The notes under the pieces were generated by a model, which searched no databases, was not told the DNA's origin, and saw only the letters and a program-made list of their open reading frames with translations. From assembly GCA_019722365.1 (NCBI GenBank), contig JADFUC010001267.1, forward strand, positions 1 to 64,000: a DNA stretch of 64,000 bases, given 5' to 3'. Source of the DNA: Lithospermum erythrorhizon (Eukaryota; Streptophyta; Magnoliopsida; Boraginales; Boraginaceae). The position numbers and the translations under genes were made by a program. This document shows, piece after piece, positions 14,276 to 26,454 of the stretch (position 1 is its first letter; every line of letters starts with the position of its first letter).

Positions 14276-14288
14276 GGGCAAGTGGGGT
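14276..14288 (+). other. polypurine tract
   Basis: AGGGCAAGTGGGG directly abuts the LTR start TGTTGGAAATC. The same tract (GGGCAAGTGGGAG) directly precedes TGTTGAAAATC on the minus strand at about 24462-24475, so the tract is conserved between the two copies of the family. Confidence 0.7.
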
Positions 14289-15130
14289 GTTGGAAATCAA
14301 TGAGGTGATTTCCTTTTATGCCGTTCGACAATTGTGTATCGGTCATTCACGAGGTTGGTTAAATGTGATTCTTTGAAACTTCCAGTGTTAAAAGTAATTG
14401 TATGTTACTAGTTTGGGTTGCAGCTTGATAATTTAAGGGGTTATGAGCGATTGCTAGATCTTGCTAATTGTCGTTACATAATAATAGTAATTGGTCAATT
14501 ATTATTATTATACAACTTAATATCTGAGCCTAGAAGATCACCTTACACGTAAAGTAGCGTTGGATTATATTTCATGTATGAAATTAAACTACATTTACAA
14601 CAAATTGAGAGTTGATTGTAATCAACGAATATTCATAATTAAGGATTTTTACATTTGATAGTAACAAAATATAAATTGGATAAACCCGAATTAATTAATT
14701 AGTAAATTGAATTAATTCGATAGTTGAATGAGATTGTTAGTAACATTGGTTACTATTAACAATTTGTTAGTGTTTGATTTTACTTAATGGGACTTTAAAT
14801 AAAAGAAACAGGTGAAGCTCGTTAAGCTGACCGGTTGGGCTTTTAGGTTTGACATATATAAGCAAACTTGTGGGTTTTCATCAGTTTTTATGAAATGTAA
14901 AAACAAAGGCCCTAGCTTTTCCTCACTTTCTCCTTTATGTGACGGAAGGCAGGAGAAATTTGAAAAATTCTTCTGCTTGATTTTCATCCATTAAATTCAT
15001 GTTACAGCAAGCGCAGGATTGACCTCTTAGAAGTGTGGACCAGCTAGAGGCACTACATTTTGAAGTGTTCAACGATGGAATTCAAAGGAGGCCGTGAAAG
15101 AAAGGGGCCCAGTTGCAGAACTTCCCGGCG
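14289..15130 (+). repeat. 3' LTR of the Copia element
   Basis: It begins TGTTGGAAATC after the polypurine tract and shares blocks in order with 7627-8200 and, in reverse orientation, with 23575-24461 (for example GAGAGTTGATTGTAATCAACGAATATTC). The right end is approximate, set where the resemblance to the minus-strand copy (ATTGACCTCT...GTGTGG...) fades. Confidence 0.65.
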
Positions 15131-15449
15131 GCATCACTTTAAGTGCTAAATTTATTCATATAGTTGTGCCTTAGCTGATTTTTAGATTAATTTATATATC
15201 GTTTGAGGATCAGGGATATGAATTTGGTATTTATCACAAATGAAATTCATACTAGATTAACAATGGCATCATATAGGATGAGTCAATATTAGAATATTTA
15301 GACCCTGACTCTACATTTCTCCTCCTTATTCGCTTCCAAAGGTAGCACTTTCACTAAGGCAACCCGATAGCTAAAATAAACAAACAAATATGATTAGATA
15401 CAAATGATAAATATATATTAATAAAAGCAGAGCTCAATAAAAAAAATAC

Positions 15450-16760
15450 ACTTACTTCCGGCGTCGGATATGGTCGCTGACAAGCCGTGTCCCGACACGG
15501 CTGGCCCGAAGGTAAGGCTTGCTCGGTGCAGCGTACCGGCAAACACTGCTCGGTGCTCACGTCCGATTACGCAGCAACATTTGCGTCGCTTTCGATCCCG
15601 AATGATCAAATGCCTCTATATCCACAAATGATGTGACGGAGAGTCTTTGAACTCTTGGTGGAGGCGGGCATCGATCTGTTCTCCTTGGGAACATTGCCGG
15701 CAGTCCCGGTAGGTGTATCGGCGATGTGCTCGTAGGCTTGTCGACCTCGGATCGGGTAAGATGGCAGCCTCACGGTAGAAATGGGCCCATCGATGGGCTC
15801 CTCACGAGTCGGATGATGATACACTGGCCTCTTGGCAGCAACTCTCTTCCTACTCTCCATCGTAACCTTAACCGTCCGATTAACTTTAAACCCGCTTGCG
15901 AGGAGCCATAAAACCTGCGTTTCAAAGTTCAAACTCGTCAATTTAAAACTAACAAGTTCAATTCAAACTTGAATTTCTATCATGAGATTAAACTATATAC
16001 ATAAAATAATAAATAAATAAATGATCATAAAAAATGTAAAAAATTTGCCATTACATAAAACAAACAAGTTGAACAAATCACTTGGCCAAAACCCGACAAT
16101 TCAATTAAACAAATTCAATTGCAGTTCAATCAATTAAACACACTTGAAAATTCAAATCCATTTTTTATCTAATTCAAGCTCAAATCTAATTCAAACAATT
16201 ACCAATTCAATCAACCTAATAAAATCGAATTAAAACTGAATTAAAAAGTTATAACTAAATAAATTAACAAATTAAATCCAATAAATTAGAAACAAAAACA
16301 AATTAAAGAAGCCCAATTAAACTTATAACTAATCTCATTAAACGGGTAACCCATATTAGTATATTTAAAAACTTAAAAGAAATTAAATCATAATTAAACA
16401 TATAACAACAGCGATTAATATACAACTAATTTGGATTAAACAAAAGCGAAAAAAAAAGCGAAATAACGAAAAAAAAAGAAAACCAGCTTTTGTTTAACAC
16501 AGAATGGGTTGGCGTCGGGTTAGTGAGGTGAGTGGTGTGGAATTAGGCGTGTCGGGGGTGGTGGGGTGTGATGAGAATAATAATGATAATTGTGTAAAAA
16601 AATTAGGGTTTTTTATATATATTAGTTTAGGGCGTCGGTATCGTATCGGTATATAATTGATTTTAATTTTTTTTTTTTAGAAAACGACCGTTGCCAAACC
16701 GAAAACCCACAGGGCGAACATTTAACTAAGCGAGAACTTGAAATCCCTGACAGTAGGCAG
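15450..16760. mobile_element. CACTA-like fragment, copy B
   Basis: The right part (16500-16560 and 16630-16660) carries GGCGTCGG, GGCGTGTCGGGG and GGGCGTCGGTATCG motifs like the subterminal repeats of the elements near 200 and 58000. The middle (15950-16450) is AT-rich and full of AATTAAA runs, as in those elements. A GC-rich segment at 15460-15910 is open on the minus strand (for example MESRKRVAAKRPVYHH at 15850) but matches nothing I recognise. No transposase is readable. Confidence 0.4.
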
Positions 16761-17067
16761 CGCTAGCAAGCCAGCGATATGGCGTGAGTTTTTAAATTCC
16801 ATTTCTATAAGTACATTTTAATGTGGTATAAATAATTCTTGGAGTTACATAAATATGATACGAATAGACTGTCTTTAACAAAGTGTGCATATTAATAACA
16901 GTAGACCATGTGTGCAATCTATATAACTTATGTAACCTCAATGACTAAATCATACAAATTACAAACTTCAGAAACTAAGTCTTAAATTTTATCAAACTTT
17001 AATGACTACTTGTGCCATTATCTCTCTTTCACACTTAGTTTTATTGTTTTCCCTAGGAAGTTACAAA

Positions 17068-18451
17068 CTAGTTTTTCAGAACAGATGAAAGATCAACACA
17101 ATCTTCATAATCCAACAACTCTTGAATCATCTGCTCAATTTGATCATCTTCAGGAGTCATGTAATGCTGAACATCTCTACCACCAAAACTTCCATCAAAA
17201 CCACCCCAATTCGTCGAAAAACCGCTACCCATTTGGCCTTCATTAGTCATTGGAAGTTCAGAGACAGAGTTCATATGAGGAGGCTGAGGTTGGTACTCAG
17301 TAACCTCATTGTTACCACTAGTTCTTTTGCACATTTTTAAGGATTCCGTTTGACACCTTTCCAATTTAGCTATCAATGTAGGAGAAAGAAGTCTTGGTAT
17401 TTCAGTTTCATCTCCATTGTAAGGGAAGTTTGAACGTGCTCTTGCCCCACACATTAGTATTGCAGCTTCATCATAAGCTCTTGCTGCATCCTCAGCTGTC
17501 TCATATGTCCCCAACCATATTCTTGTTTTCCTGTGATTACAATCATAAAGTTAATATAGAGCATATAAACTTCACTAAAACTACTGTAGATAATATATAT
17601 ATACTGGGAGCAAAATATAAGTTGTTAATTTAATCTTGGGACAATCACCCTTAAATCTGAAAAAAACGTATATTTATCCTTAAAGTGGTTAAAATAGAGG
17701 GGAGCAAAAATAATTTATGTACACCATCGATTAAAATAAAATATTTTTTTTTTATTATTTTTGAGGGGGAATAATTAAAATATTTATGTACACCATCGAT
17801 CAAGTCCCGGATCGTGAACCAAAATATAGGGGATAAAGAATATTAAATATGTTTAAATAAAATTTTATTATTTTTTGAGGGGGAATAATTAAAATATTTT
17901 ATATAAAATCATTCGTAATTACTAGATATTTTTAAAATTTTCAAACATCATAAGGTCGTCGTCCCTCTTGATCTCTTCTAAATTATGTCTGAAATTATGT
18001 CTGCTACCATCATCTAGTTGACTTAAAAAAACCGTGAATTCACAGCTGATTACGAAAAGTATTTTTAGTTCACAAGATTTTTCCCGGCCACATGAATTTA
18101 AGAACATCTTCTTTCTTTTTATGTTTGCATACCATGCATCATTTTTTAATTGCTTGTACATGTTGTATTGTGGGCATCATGACAATCATACAAAGCATGT
18201 ACACATTTGTAAAGAATGAGACGTGAAATATAGCAACAAGAAATGACACAGATTGATGATTATTTTCGGAATTTTGCTAACCCAAATCTCACACGGTCCA
18301 AGAGTGTATAGTACATTCAATAACAAAAAAGAATAAGAGGAAAACAATTCAAGAATGAGAGAAACTACAATAGAGGATGACGAATTTCGGCGACCCAAGA
18401 GCCCCAATGTCGTTGACGAACACCACGATAACGGTGTTGAGGTTTAGCCAT
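17068..18451 (-). CDS. ERF003: AP2/ERF transcription factor, ERF003-like
   Basis: Predicted nuclear transcription factor binding GCC-box-like DNA through a single AP2 domain. Two exons: 18451-18369 and 17530-17068; the intron (18368-17531) starts GTAG and ends CAG. Joined, they give 181 aa. Residues 8-66 are the AP2 domain, with [28 protein letters not shown] and AARAYDEAA, ending in NFPYN. The intron splits a leucine codon within RHPLL/KTRIW; I recall an intron there in ERF003 and SHINE genes. The C-terminus has [11 protein letters not shown] (about 159-169), like the acidic tail motif of Arabidopsis ERF003. The ATG at 18451 is supported by the [11 protein letters not shown] start, almost the same as MARPQQRYRGV of ERF003. 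The locus looks intact. ERF003 itself has little described function; relatives in the SHINE branch control cuticle and wax genes, so a more precise role is not claimed. Confidence 0.9.
17640..17905. repeat. duplicated segments inside the ERF003-like intron
   Basis: The motif TTTATGTACACCATCGAT occurs at about 17715 and 17783, and GAGGGGGAATAATTAAAATAT occurs at about 17764 and 17877. The interleaved pattern suggests a local tandem duplication of roughly 110 bp within the intron. It does not affect the splice sites. Confidence 0.6.
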
Positions 18452-20378
18452 TGTTGTCAAGAATAATGCTTTTTTGGAAGTACTTGATTAATTTGTGGCG
18501 TGTTTGAAAGAGATCGAACTAAAGAAGAAAATATGAGTTGAGTTAGAATTGTAGGGGAGTGAGGTTTAAAGATACGAGGGGGTATTTCAGATTTGTAAGC
18601 AAGTTTTTATTAGGCATTCAAGGAGTTGGCAAACCATATGACCTTTGGACCTATGGGATGTCTCACAAAGTGGAAAAGAAAAATAAAGGTTAAATGTTGT
18701 CAATCCCAAGGGAATTGAAGTTTCTTGCACCTTGGTCATGCACGTTGAATAATGCTACCATGTTTTAGAATAATTTTATATCAAAGTAGTTTGTATTTAT
18801 ACTTCAAATCGAAGGATTTTATTATATACTCTTTCTTATCTTTTCTATTTTGTATTTTGTACTTTAAAAAAGTGAACGTGGTATTCGACATACATGACCA
18901 TGAATACCTCTATTTTTTAGCTTATCGCTCCAACACTTCGCACATATTAAAAAAATAAACATAAGAAAAAAATACATCAAAAATATAACGACAATCAATC
19001 AAACAATATAATTAGTTGGTTATTTATTTCAAGAGAAAAATAATCAAAAATATATTAAAAATATAAAAATATTATTTATTACGCTTAAAACAATAACTAT
19101 AAAAAAACGGAACGAGTATATAGCAACAGTGCATTGAACACACTCATCAATGGATGAAGTAACTAAGAGGCCCCTCGTAGACTACTTTTTATTAATCTAA
19201 AAAAATCTACTATTCTTTTTTCATAATCATTTCAACCCACCTATGTTTTTAGCTTTTTATATTGTCATTTAATTATATGATATCTTATACATATTCTCTC
19301 TGTTTTTTTGTTACTTGTCATTATAAATATTTACACGTTAATTAAGAAAAGAATTAGTTTAACATATACGTCCTCCATTAATTATCCACTAAATATTTAC
19401 TTTTTTCTATTTAATATCCAAAAGTAGTGTATAATACCAAAATTTGAACAAATAAAAAATTTCAGTTTTGCCACAAAATATGACCCCATTACTCTTAAAA
19501 CTTAATTTTTAGTTTCAAAATTGACTTCCAAACGCATCCTAGGATTAAAATACAACTTTTGTATCACTTACGGGAACTAAACGACGACTACTACAATATC
19601 ACTATTAAAGATCAAAATGTAATTTAATGCTACTTTCGAAAATCATTTCGGAAATTCGCCCTGAAGATATACATAATGGTCAAAGGATATACAGGTTTTT
19701 AAGAATAAAATGTCCCTCTACATGGAGGAGTACAGTGGATTCAGAAATTGATTTGTTTATATTATTAGTTAATTTATGGTTTAGAGAAATATTTTTCATT
19801 TATCATAATCGTTTAGAACACTAGAAGATGGATGATATAAGTACAAGATTACATGGCTCCCATAGTCCCATTACATGCGTGCATTTACTACACTTAGTAT
19901 ATGTCACCCAAGATAAATTAACCTGGTGAAGTTAACGAAAGACTAACTAACAAAGACCTTAATCTCTTTATTGCATACCAATGCCAAGCCCAAGCAGTAA
20001 TCCTCGTGATCAGAAATACTCTGGCTAGTGCTAATCTCGTCCCCCCACTCCGCCATGACATCCCGCAGAATTCACCTCCTCCGTAATTCGGTAATGCGAA
20101 CCTCGGCGATCAAGTAAACTTAATATCTCGGGCTTCAAATAAGAAGGTCAAGACAAAAAAGAAGATTAAATATTGAGTATATAGGAGTACTAATGTTTAG
20201 CATTATCATTCATATTTATTGCTTCCATCTCAATCCGATTAAGAAGTTTGACCAAGTATTTGAAAGACGCACTACTATTTCTCATTACATGCATTTAAGT
20301 ACTGTTCGCTCGTTGGTAATAATAACGAACAGTATAATTTTAGATGACTCGATTCATCTGACACGGTATGTGTGTTTA
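18452..20378. other. AT-rich intergenic sequence upstream of the ERF003-like gene
   Basis: This holds the putative promoter of the ERF003-like gene, read on the minus strand. No clear TATA box or known cis-element cluster stands out. From 18750 to 19800 the sequence is very AT-rich with no conserved coding frame; a somewhat GC-richer patch at 19980-20120 could not be assigned. Confidence 0.4.
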
Positions 20379-20795
20379 CGGGGCCGTCTTTGAGGATGTG
20401 CCAAAGGGGTTCTTTATTTGCACAGGAACCAAAATCTATAGGGATTCTTAATATTTTATTATATATTATATAAATTATAATTGAAATTTTTGTGTAATTA
20501 TTAAATATATTAATATGAAAAAAGCTAATACGAAATGTAGCTCAAGCTCTCTCTCAAGAATGTATTCTCTTCTCTTATTTTTTGTTAAGGCTTAATGCTT
20601 TATTTTTACCAAAGTCCTTTTCTAATTCAAATAGATCGTCCTTATCGTAATTTCTTTTATTTTTAAGTTGTAATTTGATGATTTCTTTTTATTTTAAGTT
20701 TTTTAAAAATTCAAAATATATAGGGACCCATCTTATTTAAATAAAATTATTTTCATCTACTTGTTTGAAATAATGAGACAGCCCTGTGTGTTTAT
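20379..20795. mobile_element. small hAT-like non-autonomous element (MITE)
   Basis: The left end reads CGGGGCCGTCTTTGAGG and the right end GAGACAGCCCTGTGT; the second reversed is ACACAGGGCTGTCTC, giving an imperfect inverted repeat of about 14 bp around GGGC-GTCT. The interior (about 400 bp, AT-rich, with ACAGGAACC and ATATAGGGACCC motifs) has no coding capacity. The size and ends suit a hAT-derived MITE, but flanking 8-bp target duplications were not confirmed. Confidence 0.4.
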
Positions 20796-20799
20796 GTAT

Positions 20800-21870
20800 G
20801 TACGTAAGTAAATAACAGAAACATTTGTATTTCAAGAAGTTTATTATAGGTTTTTTGATGGATTTATGAAATTCATAAGCATATAGTATGTATATTACAA
20901 GAAGTTCAAAGGATGAATGATTTATGAATGCTGGGAAAATAGAATGTTAAAAAAAACTAGTCAATGATTATTATGAAATGAATTCATTTGAGCAAAGCAA
21001 AGCACAATGATGCCTGGCTCTCATGCACAAAATTTCATAATGACTACTCTTCAACTTTAGATATTGGCGTCTCTCTGTTTTTCGAAGTAGGATGTTTATG
21101 TCTTTATTTAAATTATGTAAATGTAAAATTTATCAACAATTAAAAAATTCGGTATTAAGACAAGCAGAAGAACATAATCAGTTATCACTGATATGATACG
21201 TAGCCTGCAACTAAATCTAGACTACAACAAAACAAAAGGAAAAAAAAAAGGTATTGATCAAAGAAGTTGACGAAACAACAATTTTGACAGGTTAAACATT
21301 TTTTGAAGAATGATTCGTTACATATTAAATATGTTGAATCAACACGAGATGGCTTACATAATCATCCTTATTGTCAAATAGTTCACTGTGAAATTCTATA
21401 AATTATTAACATGATATCATATGTATATGACTACCAGTGAATTATCAATTGACGATCTTGAAAATATTACATATTTAAGTTGAAACTTTGTACACATGAT
21501 TTTCAAGAATAAAGTTAAGGAAGAGAATATATTTTACACAAAAATAGAGCAGATAGAGAGAATTTTAACCCCAAAAAGAGTTAACAAAGAGAATTTTGTA
21601 ACAAAAGGAGTCAAAAAAGAGAATAAAAAATGTAGTCAAGTATAAACAGATTAAACTGATGCTTTTCAAATGTTGTGATCGAACAAAAAACACAGTATAT
21701 ATCTAGAGTATTTTTATTTCCCCTGTTTTATAAGAGTACCCATAACATCATTGCTCAATATTCAACTGTATACATAGAACATAATCCGACGAAATGCATA
21801 TGTGGTAATATATATAAGTATACTACGTTGGATCCAAATACATGCATTTATAATATGTTCAAGTTATTTA
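20800..21870. other. AT-rich intergenic sequence
   Basis: No coding frame or repeat family is recognisable. There is a short purine-rich repeat around 21550-21630 (AGAGAATTTTAACCCC / AGAGAATTTTGTAAC / AGAGAATAAAAAA). Confidence 0.4.
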
Positions 21871-23560
21871 GTTATCCATGCTGTTAGTTACTATTAATAA
21901 AACGTAGTATATGAAAGTGTATGATAGGTTATAGATTTGAATAGTACTCTCTATTACAGTATTCTTTATTAAGACTGGACTTTCAACTATTTTTGTCAAT
22001 TTAGTAGAAATGGTCCTTTGGGAACCGCTTGGGGACAATCGGTTTAGCCTCGGATCCGGGATAATGGGCGCCAGATGTAGAAGTTTGGTATATTCTCGCA
22101 ATTTCGGGATCCATCATCGCATTCCTAAAAGTTAGTAAATCAAGGTAAATGATTGTATTAATCGCGACGATCGCTTGGGTGACGGGAATTTGCTTTTAAT
22201 GTACTATGAATAGTAAAACAGCGCTAAAAAGTGATCGTATCATAACATGTGACATTTATAGGCAAAGACAACTTTTAACGAACATTGCTTGGCTCGATGG
22301 TGACACTTATCACCATCCGAACGGTTCCCGCCTCATGGATTCTTTATTCGGATATGGCCCAATGCCTCGGGGCCGTACCCTCGCTAATATCTCAAGCATT
22401 AACACGCTATTCCTACCTCGATGAAATCTTTTGTTTAATTTGTACTTTACCTTTTCATTTGTCCAAACCCTTTCATCTTCACCCCTTCAATCTCTAGCTT
22501 CTTCATCTTCCTCATCGACCTCTTTTCTTGGAATAACTATAAATTTACTGTGAGTACCTTTCTTACTACCCTTTTAGCTTTATCAAAAGAGCATGTATCA
22601 AGGCTTTTCACGTAAACTAAGAAGTTATTTCCTTCAAAGGTTTTGGGTTTCCAACCCCCTCTAAACCTGTAAATTTCTGTTCAAGATTCTTGGTAATGAA
22701 GTTGATTTGTAGTTTATAGGGTGTTTTCTGCCACTTCCTAGTTACTCTCTTTACTTAATCTAGGTTTGAAGTCGTTTTTTTTGGGTTTTCTCATTCTTGA
22801 AAAAGCGGGTTCCGGGCCTAAAATTTTGAATGTTCTTGGAGCCCTTTTCAATTCTCCTCAAAATACCCATGTTTTGCCTTTGATTCTTTCTCATCTTTGT
22901 GTTTCTTGTTTAACCTTAATCGACTTCTTGAATCAGACATGCCCTGCGATCCTCCTCAAGAGATTCCCCCCACCCACGCTTCTAGTCTCTACGGCCTTTC
23001 TCAACAACGGTTCCCCTAGGGAAGACCTGTGGGACCGACCGCCTCTGGTCACTTCAACGGATCCCCGAAACCCTCGCTTCTTGCAGATTACATATCAAGC
23101 GGTGGGTACGTGGTCACTTATGGAAATTTGACTTTTCCCGAGACCAAGATCCATTTGCTAATATAGCGATTCCTCGTGGCTCATGTTGTAGCGAGTCGGT
23201 TCAATGATGCGGAAATAGATGAGAACCAGCAGGAATCAGATGCCATCTCAAATTAACCCTTTGTCTGCTCATCCTCCCTCTTCCACCACACAAATAAGTT
23301 CTTCTCTCCCCTAAGTTCGGCTCTCTTACCTCCCGCTTTCCCAATCCACGCGGTTCGCAGTTCGGTGAAATGACAAAACCAAAGCGACACTCCCAATTAT
23401 AATACGGATTCTTACTGCCAAGATTGTTCTCGGATGAGAACCTTACAAACTTTGGGCAATATTTATCTATTCTTTCATTTAGAGAAATGCTCTTTCCTCA
23501 TGAGATCGATCTTCGAACTGCTTAGTTGGACCTTCCTTACAGCGGCGCGCTTTGTTGGAT
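21870..23560. other. unassigned segment, probable transposon relic
   Basis: GC content rises relative to both neighbours. The plus strand from 22940 to 23260 reads as short peptide pieces in changing frames (for example MPCDPPQEIPPTH, then ADYISSGGYVVTYGNLTF), which suggests a decayed coding region. Around 22430-22560 there are CT-rich runs such as those in retrotransposon leaders. I do not recognise the family; a Gypsy-type gag relic is possible but not supported by a diagnostic motif. Confidence 0.3.
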
Positions 23561-23574
23561 AAAATATGCAAACT

Positions 23575-24461
23575 TGATTCAAAACTTTAATAAAAACAAC
23601 ATATTTTGTATAGGATCAATTTGGTGATTAAACTATGAACTAAATAAATAACGGAAAAACTTACGAGTTCTAGCGGAAGCCTATCAACAATCCAATCTCG
23701 AAAGCACTCCAATCAGAATGCCTAGTTACCCACACCAGAGGGTCAATCCCCGCACTCGGGTTTGTGAACCAAAGCAATTGGATGAAAATCAAGAGAAGAA
23801 TACTAATTATTCCCTTGATATTTTCGCCACTTTTAGAAGCAGGGAGGTTGTGGTTTTTTTCCCTGCTTTTGTTGTATAATTAAAAACCTAATAAGCTTAG
23901 CTTACAGGTTAACCTAAAACTCAACCTAATAGCTTTAACGACGAATTCGCTTAATCTTAATTAAACCGTTAAGTAAATTGAATATTAACGAAGTTGTTAC
24001 TATGTAATTCAATAAGTTACTAATTTAGCTCAATTCAACTATTAAATTAATTAAACTGACTAGTTAATTAATTCGGGTTCATCTAATTTATATTTTACAT
24101 TATCAATGTAAAATTCCCGATTGAGAATATTCGTTGATTACAATCAACTCTCAATTTAGCAAATGCAGTTTAATTTCATACATGAAATATAACTCAACGC
24201 CACCGATATGCGCCGACCTTCTATGTTTGGGATACGCCGTACAATAATATAATCGACCATTATTATTATAACGACATGCACGGGATCTAGCACCCAGGTT
24301 AATCCTCGGCTATCGCGAACCCGACTAGTAAATTATAATTACTTATGATTGAATGTTCCGCTTTATGTAATCATATTCACTAAACTAGTAAAATGAATTG
24401 TTACAACAATTGTCGTGAATGGGCAATGTAAATTTAAACCACAAATCTGCTGATTTTCAAC
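23575..24461 (-). repeat. Copia LTR (third copy in the window)
   Basis: On the minus strand it starts TGTTGAAAATC and contains GAGAGTTGATTGTAATCAACGAATATTC and GAATTAATTAACTAG blocks shared with the LTRs at 7627 and 14289. It is longer in its 3' half (ATTGACCCTCTGGTGTGGGTAA), which helps define where the other LTRs have lost sequence. Confidence 0.65.
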
Positions 24462-24900
24462 ACTCCCACTTGCCCTCGACGACATTACTTTACAATTCCT
24501 TTGTCTCGCTGGTTCAGTCATGACTAACCATAAGAAGTGTGTCATGAAACACCCATGACTTTCTTTACCTCGAATCCATGGAAACCATTAATATCGATAA
24601 ACCGACAACGCCGGGCGTATAATCAACTATGATTCTCCCAGAGTTCCCAGATCTACCTCATGTCAAGGATGGACAAATCCCCTTTATAATATATCAACAT
24701 CTACTTCTTATACTTAATCGCGGTCACCCAACATACGCCGTTATGATCCTCGCTTAAGGCGCATCGCTTGACATAGTCAAAGCACACAACTCATATAATA
24801 TAGATAGTTATATACGCGGTCTAAGAATTACTAAACTTCAATGGGGCTTCTAAGGAAATATTATACTACATGGCCCTCGGTATCCAATCAATTAATCCCC
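23575..24900 (-). mobile_element. Copia-family 3' fragment on the minus strand
   Basis: On the minus strand this reads internal 3' sequence (24900-24476), then the polypurine tract GGGCAAGTGGGAG, then an LTR starting TGTTGAAAATC at 24461 and running to about 23575. The internal part aligns with 13890-14288 of the plus-strand Copia element (shared blocks ATTCTTAGAC, ATATAACTAT, ATATGAG, GTAGATGTTGATATATT, GTCCATCCTTGACAT). The LTR part aligns with 14289-15130. The 5' side is cut off near 24900, so this is a truncated insertion or half-deleted copy. Confidence 0.65.
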
Positions 24901-24959
24901 CAAACCGGGAAGTTTTAAGCTCGAAAACGAAATAGTAAAAGGAGGAAAAGCAGGAAGCC

Positions 24960-25500
24960 ACTAAATTGAAGACTTCTCGGCCGCTCTACCGCTCAAGCCA
25001 GCATGCCAAATGTAGTTGAGCCGCATAAGCCCTTTGTAGATGTGGGCGAGTACTACAGCACTCGTCAATTCTAAGTACGGGAGCGTGCTCTCAGCCTAAT
25101 AAGGTAGCCGACTGCCTTGTTTGCTCGCGAAGTTTCTACACTGTAGAATGAAAGATTCCGGTACGGTAAGTAAGACTCTTTCAGCCGACCAATTATAGAA
25201 CAGGATAGAGCAATAAATGGGGCTGCCCGCAGGAAAGTCGAAGAACCCCTATGTAAAGAATAGAAAAGGCCTACCAGGCCTTCTTTTTTCCCCCGCCCGA
25301 TGCGCAGTTCGAAAAATCATCATAGACACGACATTTCGCAATCCTACTCGCAGAGTACGTAATCGAGAATAAGTGGGCACCGATTAATGGAAATTAAGCG
25401 AGGCCAACAAAGGGAGTTAAACCCCGTTGTCCTCGTCTTTCCTCTAACAGAGACGAATCTTCTACTCTAGCCACTCGATTCCGGGGAGCACTTTTTTACA
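24960..25500. other. possible organelle-derived (mitochondrial) insert
   Basis: This block has balanced base composition and little of the AT-run or decayed-repeat texture of its surroundings. It contains mitochondrial-intergenic-looking strings such as GTAGATGTGGGCGAGTAC, GGGGCTGCCCGCAGGAAAG and AAAAGGCCTACCAGGCCTTC. I could not assign it to a specific organelle gene, and no rRNA, tRNA or protein gene is readable. The call is a texture-based inference only. Confidence 0.25.
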
Positions 25501-26454
25501 TTAATCACATCCCTCTCAAATACCTAGTCCACAAAAACTCTGTAAGAAACGATGAAAGAAAACAGAGGGGATTTAACTTCTTTTTATGTCTTTGTGTATC
25601 AACGTAATGCATTTGTAGGTTTTAATTTTGCCCCACTCCTTCTCCAACCTTACCCCACCGAAGCTCAATCGAGCCACCCCTGGCTTATTTCCTGGCTCGA
25701 CCGAGAAGACACTCCGATTCAAGGAATCCTCCATTTCCCGCCACAGTAGTCTCACTCAAATTGCGCCTAAAACATTAATATTTTTACCCAAATTCCATGA
25801 AATCAGCCAAAAAGACACCCAAATCTAGTAAGAACTCATAAATTCCATCCAATACCACACAATATCAAAGCCAAATAATCATGAATCAAACCCAATCATG
25901 AGGACATCAACAATTCCAAATCTGGCGAACCGAACCCAACCACCACCCCAAATCGACTGCAATCATCACCACAACCCACAAAAAACTGGAACCACCCAAA
26001 TCGAAATTGCAGAAAACTCTGCCTTCTTGTTCAACCAGTGATAATCAAGATGAATGGGTTTCAAATTTGCAAGATTGTACCTTTTTAAGGTTGTGATAAA
26101 ATTGTTGTTCTAAAAAATTATTTCTTAACTATAAATTATGAAAGGTCTAATTTGAATAACTTATAACAATAATACTGCCTTCGTAGCAATAATACTCCCT
26201 TTGTAGCGAACATTGCGTACCGTTTGGGGTTGCGTGGGGTAGGGTGGTTTACAAGGTAGCAGTAGGGGGAGAGAGGAATGGGTAAGGTGAGATATATTAA
26301 AAGAAGAAAGGTTGGGGGTTTATTTTAATTATGTAAAATATTTAAATATGTCTCTATACTTAAGTATAGTTTTAGGGGTAAAAAAGTTATTTTACTGGTT
26401 AATGTAGGGGTACCATAGTCATATCATATTTTTTGGGTAAAAAATGGATTGAGG
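25500..26454. other. intergenic sequence without a supported gene
   Basis: The first 600 bp is C-rich on the plus strand with CCACCCC/CCCAAAT repeats, reading like the leader or decayed coding sequence of a retroelement on the minus strand. The rest is AT-rich. No intact frame or family motif was found. Confidence 0.35.

Larger units (their letters stand above)
7627..15130 (+). mobile_element. Copia-type LTR retrotransposon, full-length layout but decayed
   Basis: Two related long terminal repeats bound the element: one begins near 7627 (TTGGAAATCAATGAAATT) and one at 14289 (TGTTGGAAATCAATGAGGTG). A polypurine tract, GGGCAAGTGGGG, lies immediately before the second LTR, which fixes the plus orientation. 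The internal part (about 8900-14288) contains a zinc-knuckle-like relic near 10820-10860 and a reverse-transcriptase relic at 13300-13385. No long open frame survives. A third copy of the LTR and of the internal 3' end lies on the opposite strand at 23575-24900. The assignment to Copia rests on the RT relic. Confidence 0.7.

Noticed and set aside
15606..15941. 111-residue minus-strand open frame in the CACTA-like fragment B
   Set aside because: It sits in GC-rich subterminal-type sequence with several frames open at once, which is expected by base composition alone.
19980..20120. GC-richer patch considered as a tRNA cluster or organelle insert
   Set aside because: No tRNA T-loop plus acceptor-stem pairing could be drawn and no organelle gene was recognised.
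22766..23131. 121-residue open frame resembling a serine/proline-rich protein
   Set aside because: The most protein-like pieces in this area lie in other frames, the frame is not continued by plausible exons, and no family is recognisable. Left as an unassigned relic.
25552..25828. Possible small proline-rich gene before the DCN1-like locus
   Set aside because: Frames are short and overlapping on both strands, with no conserved start context and no downstream exons.
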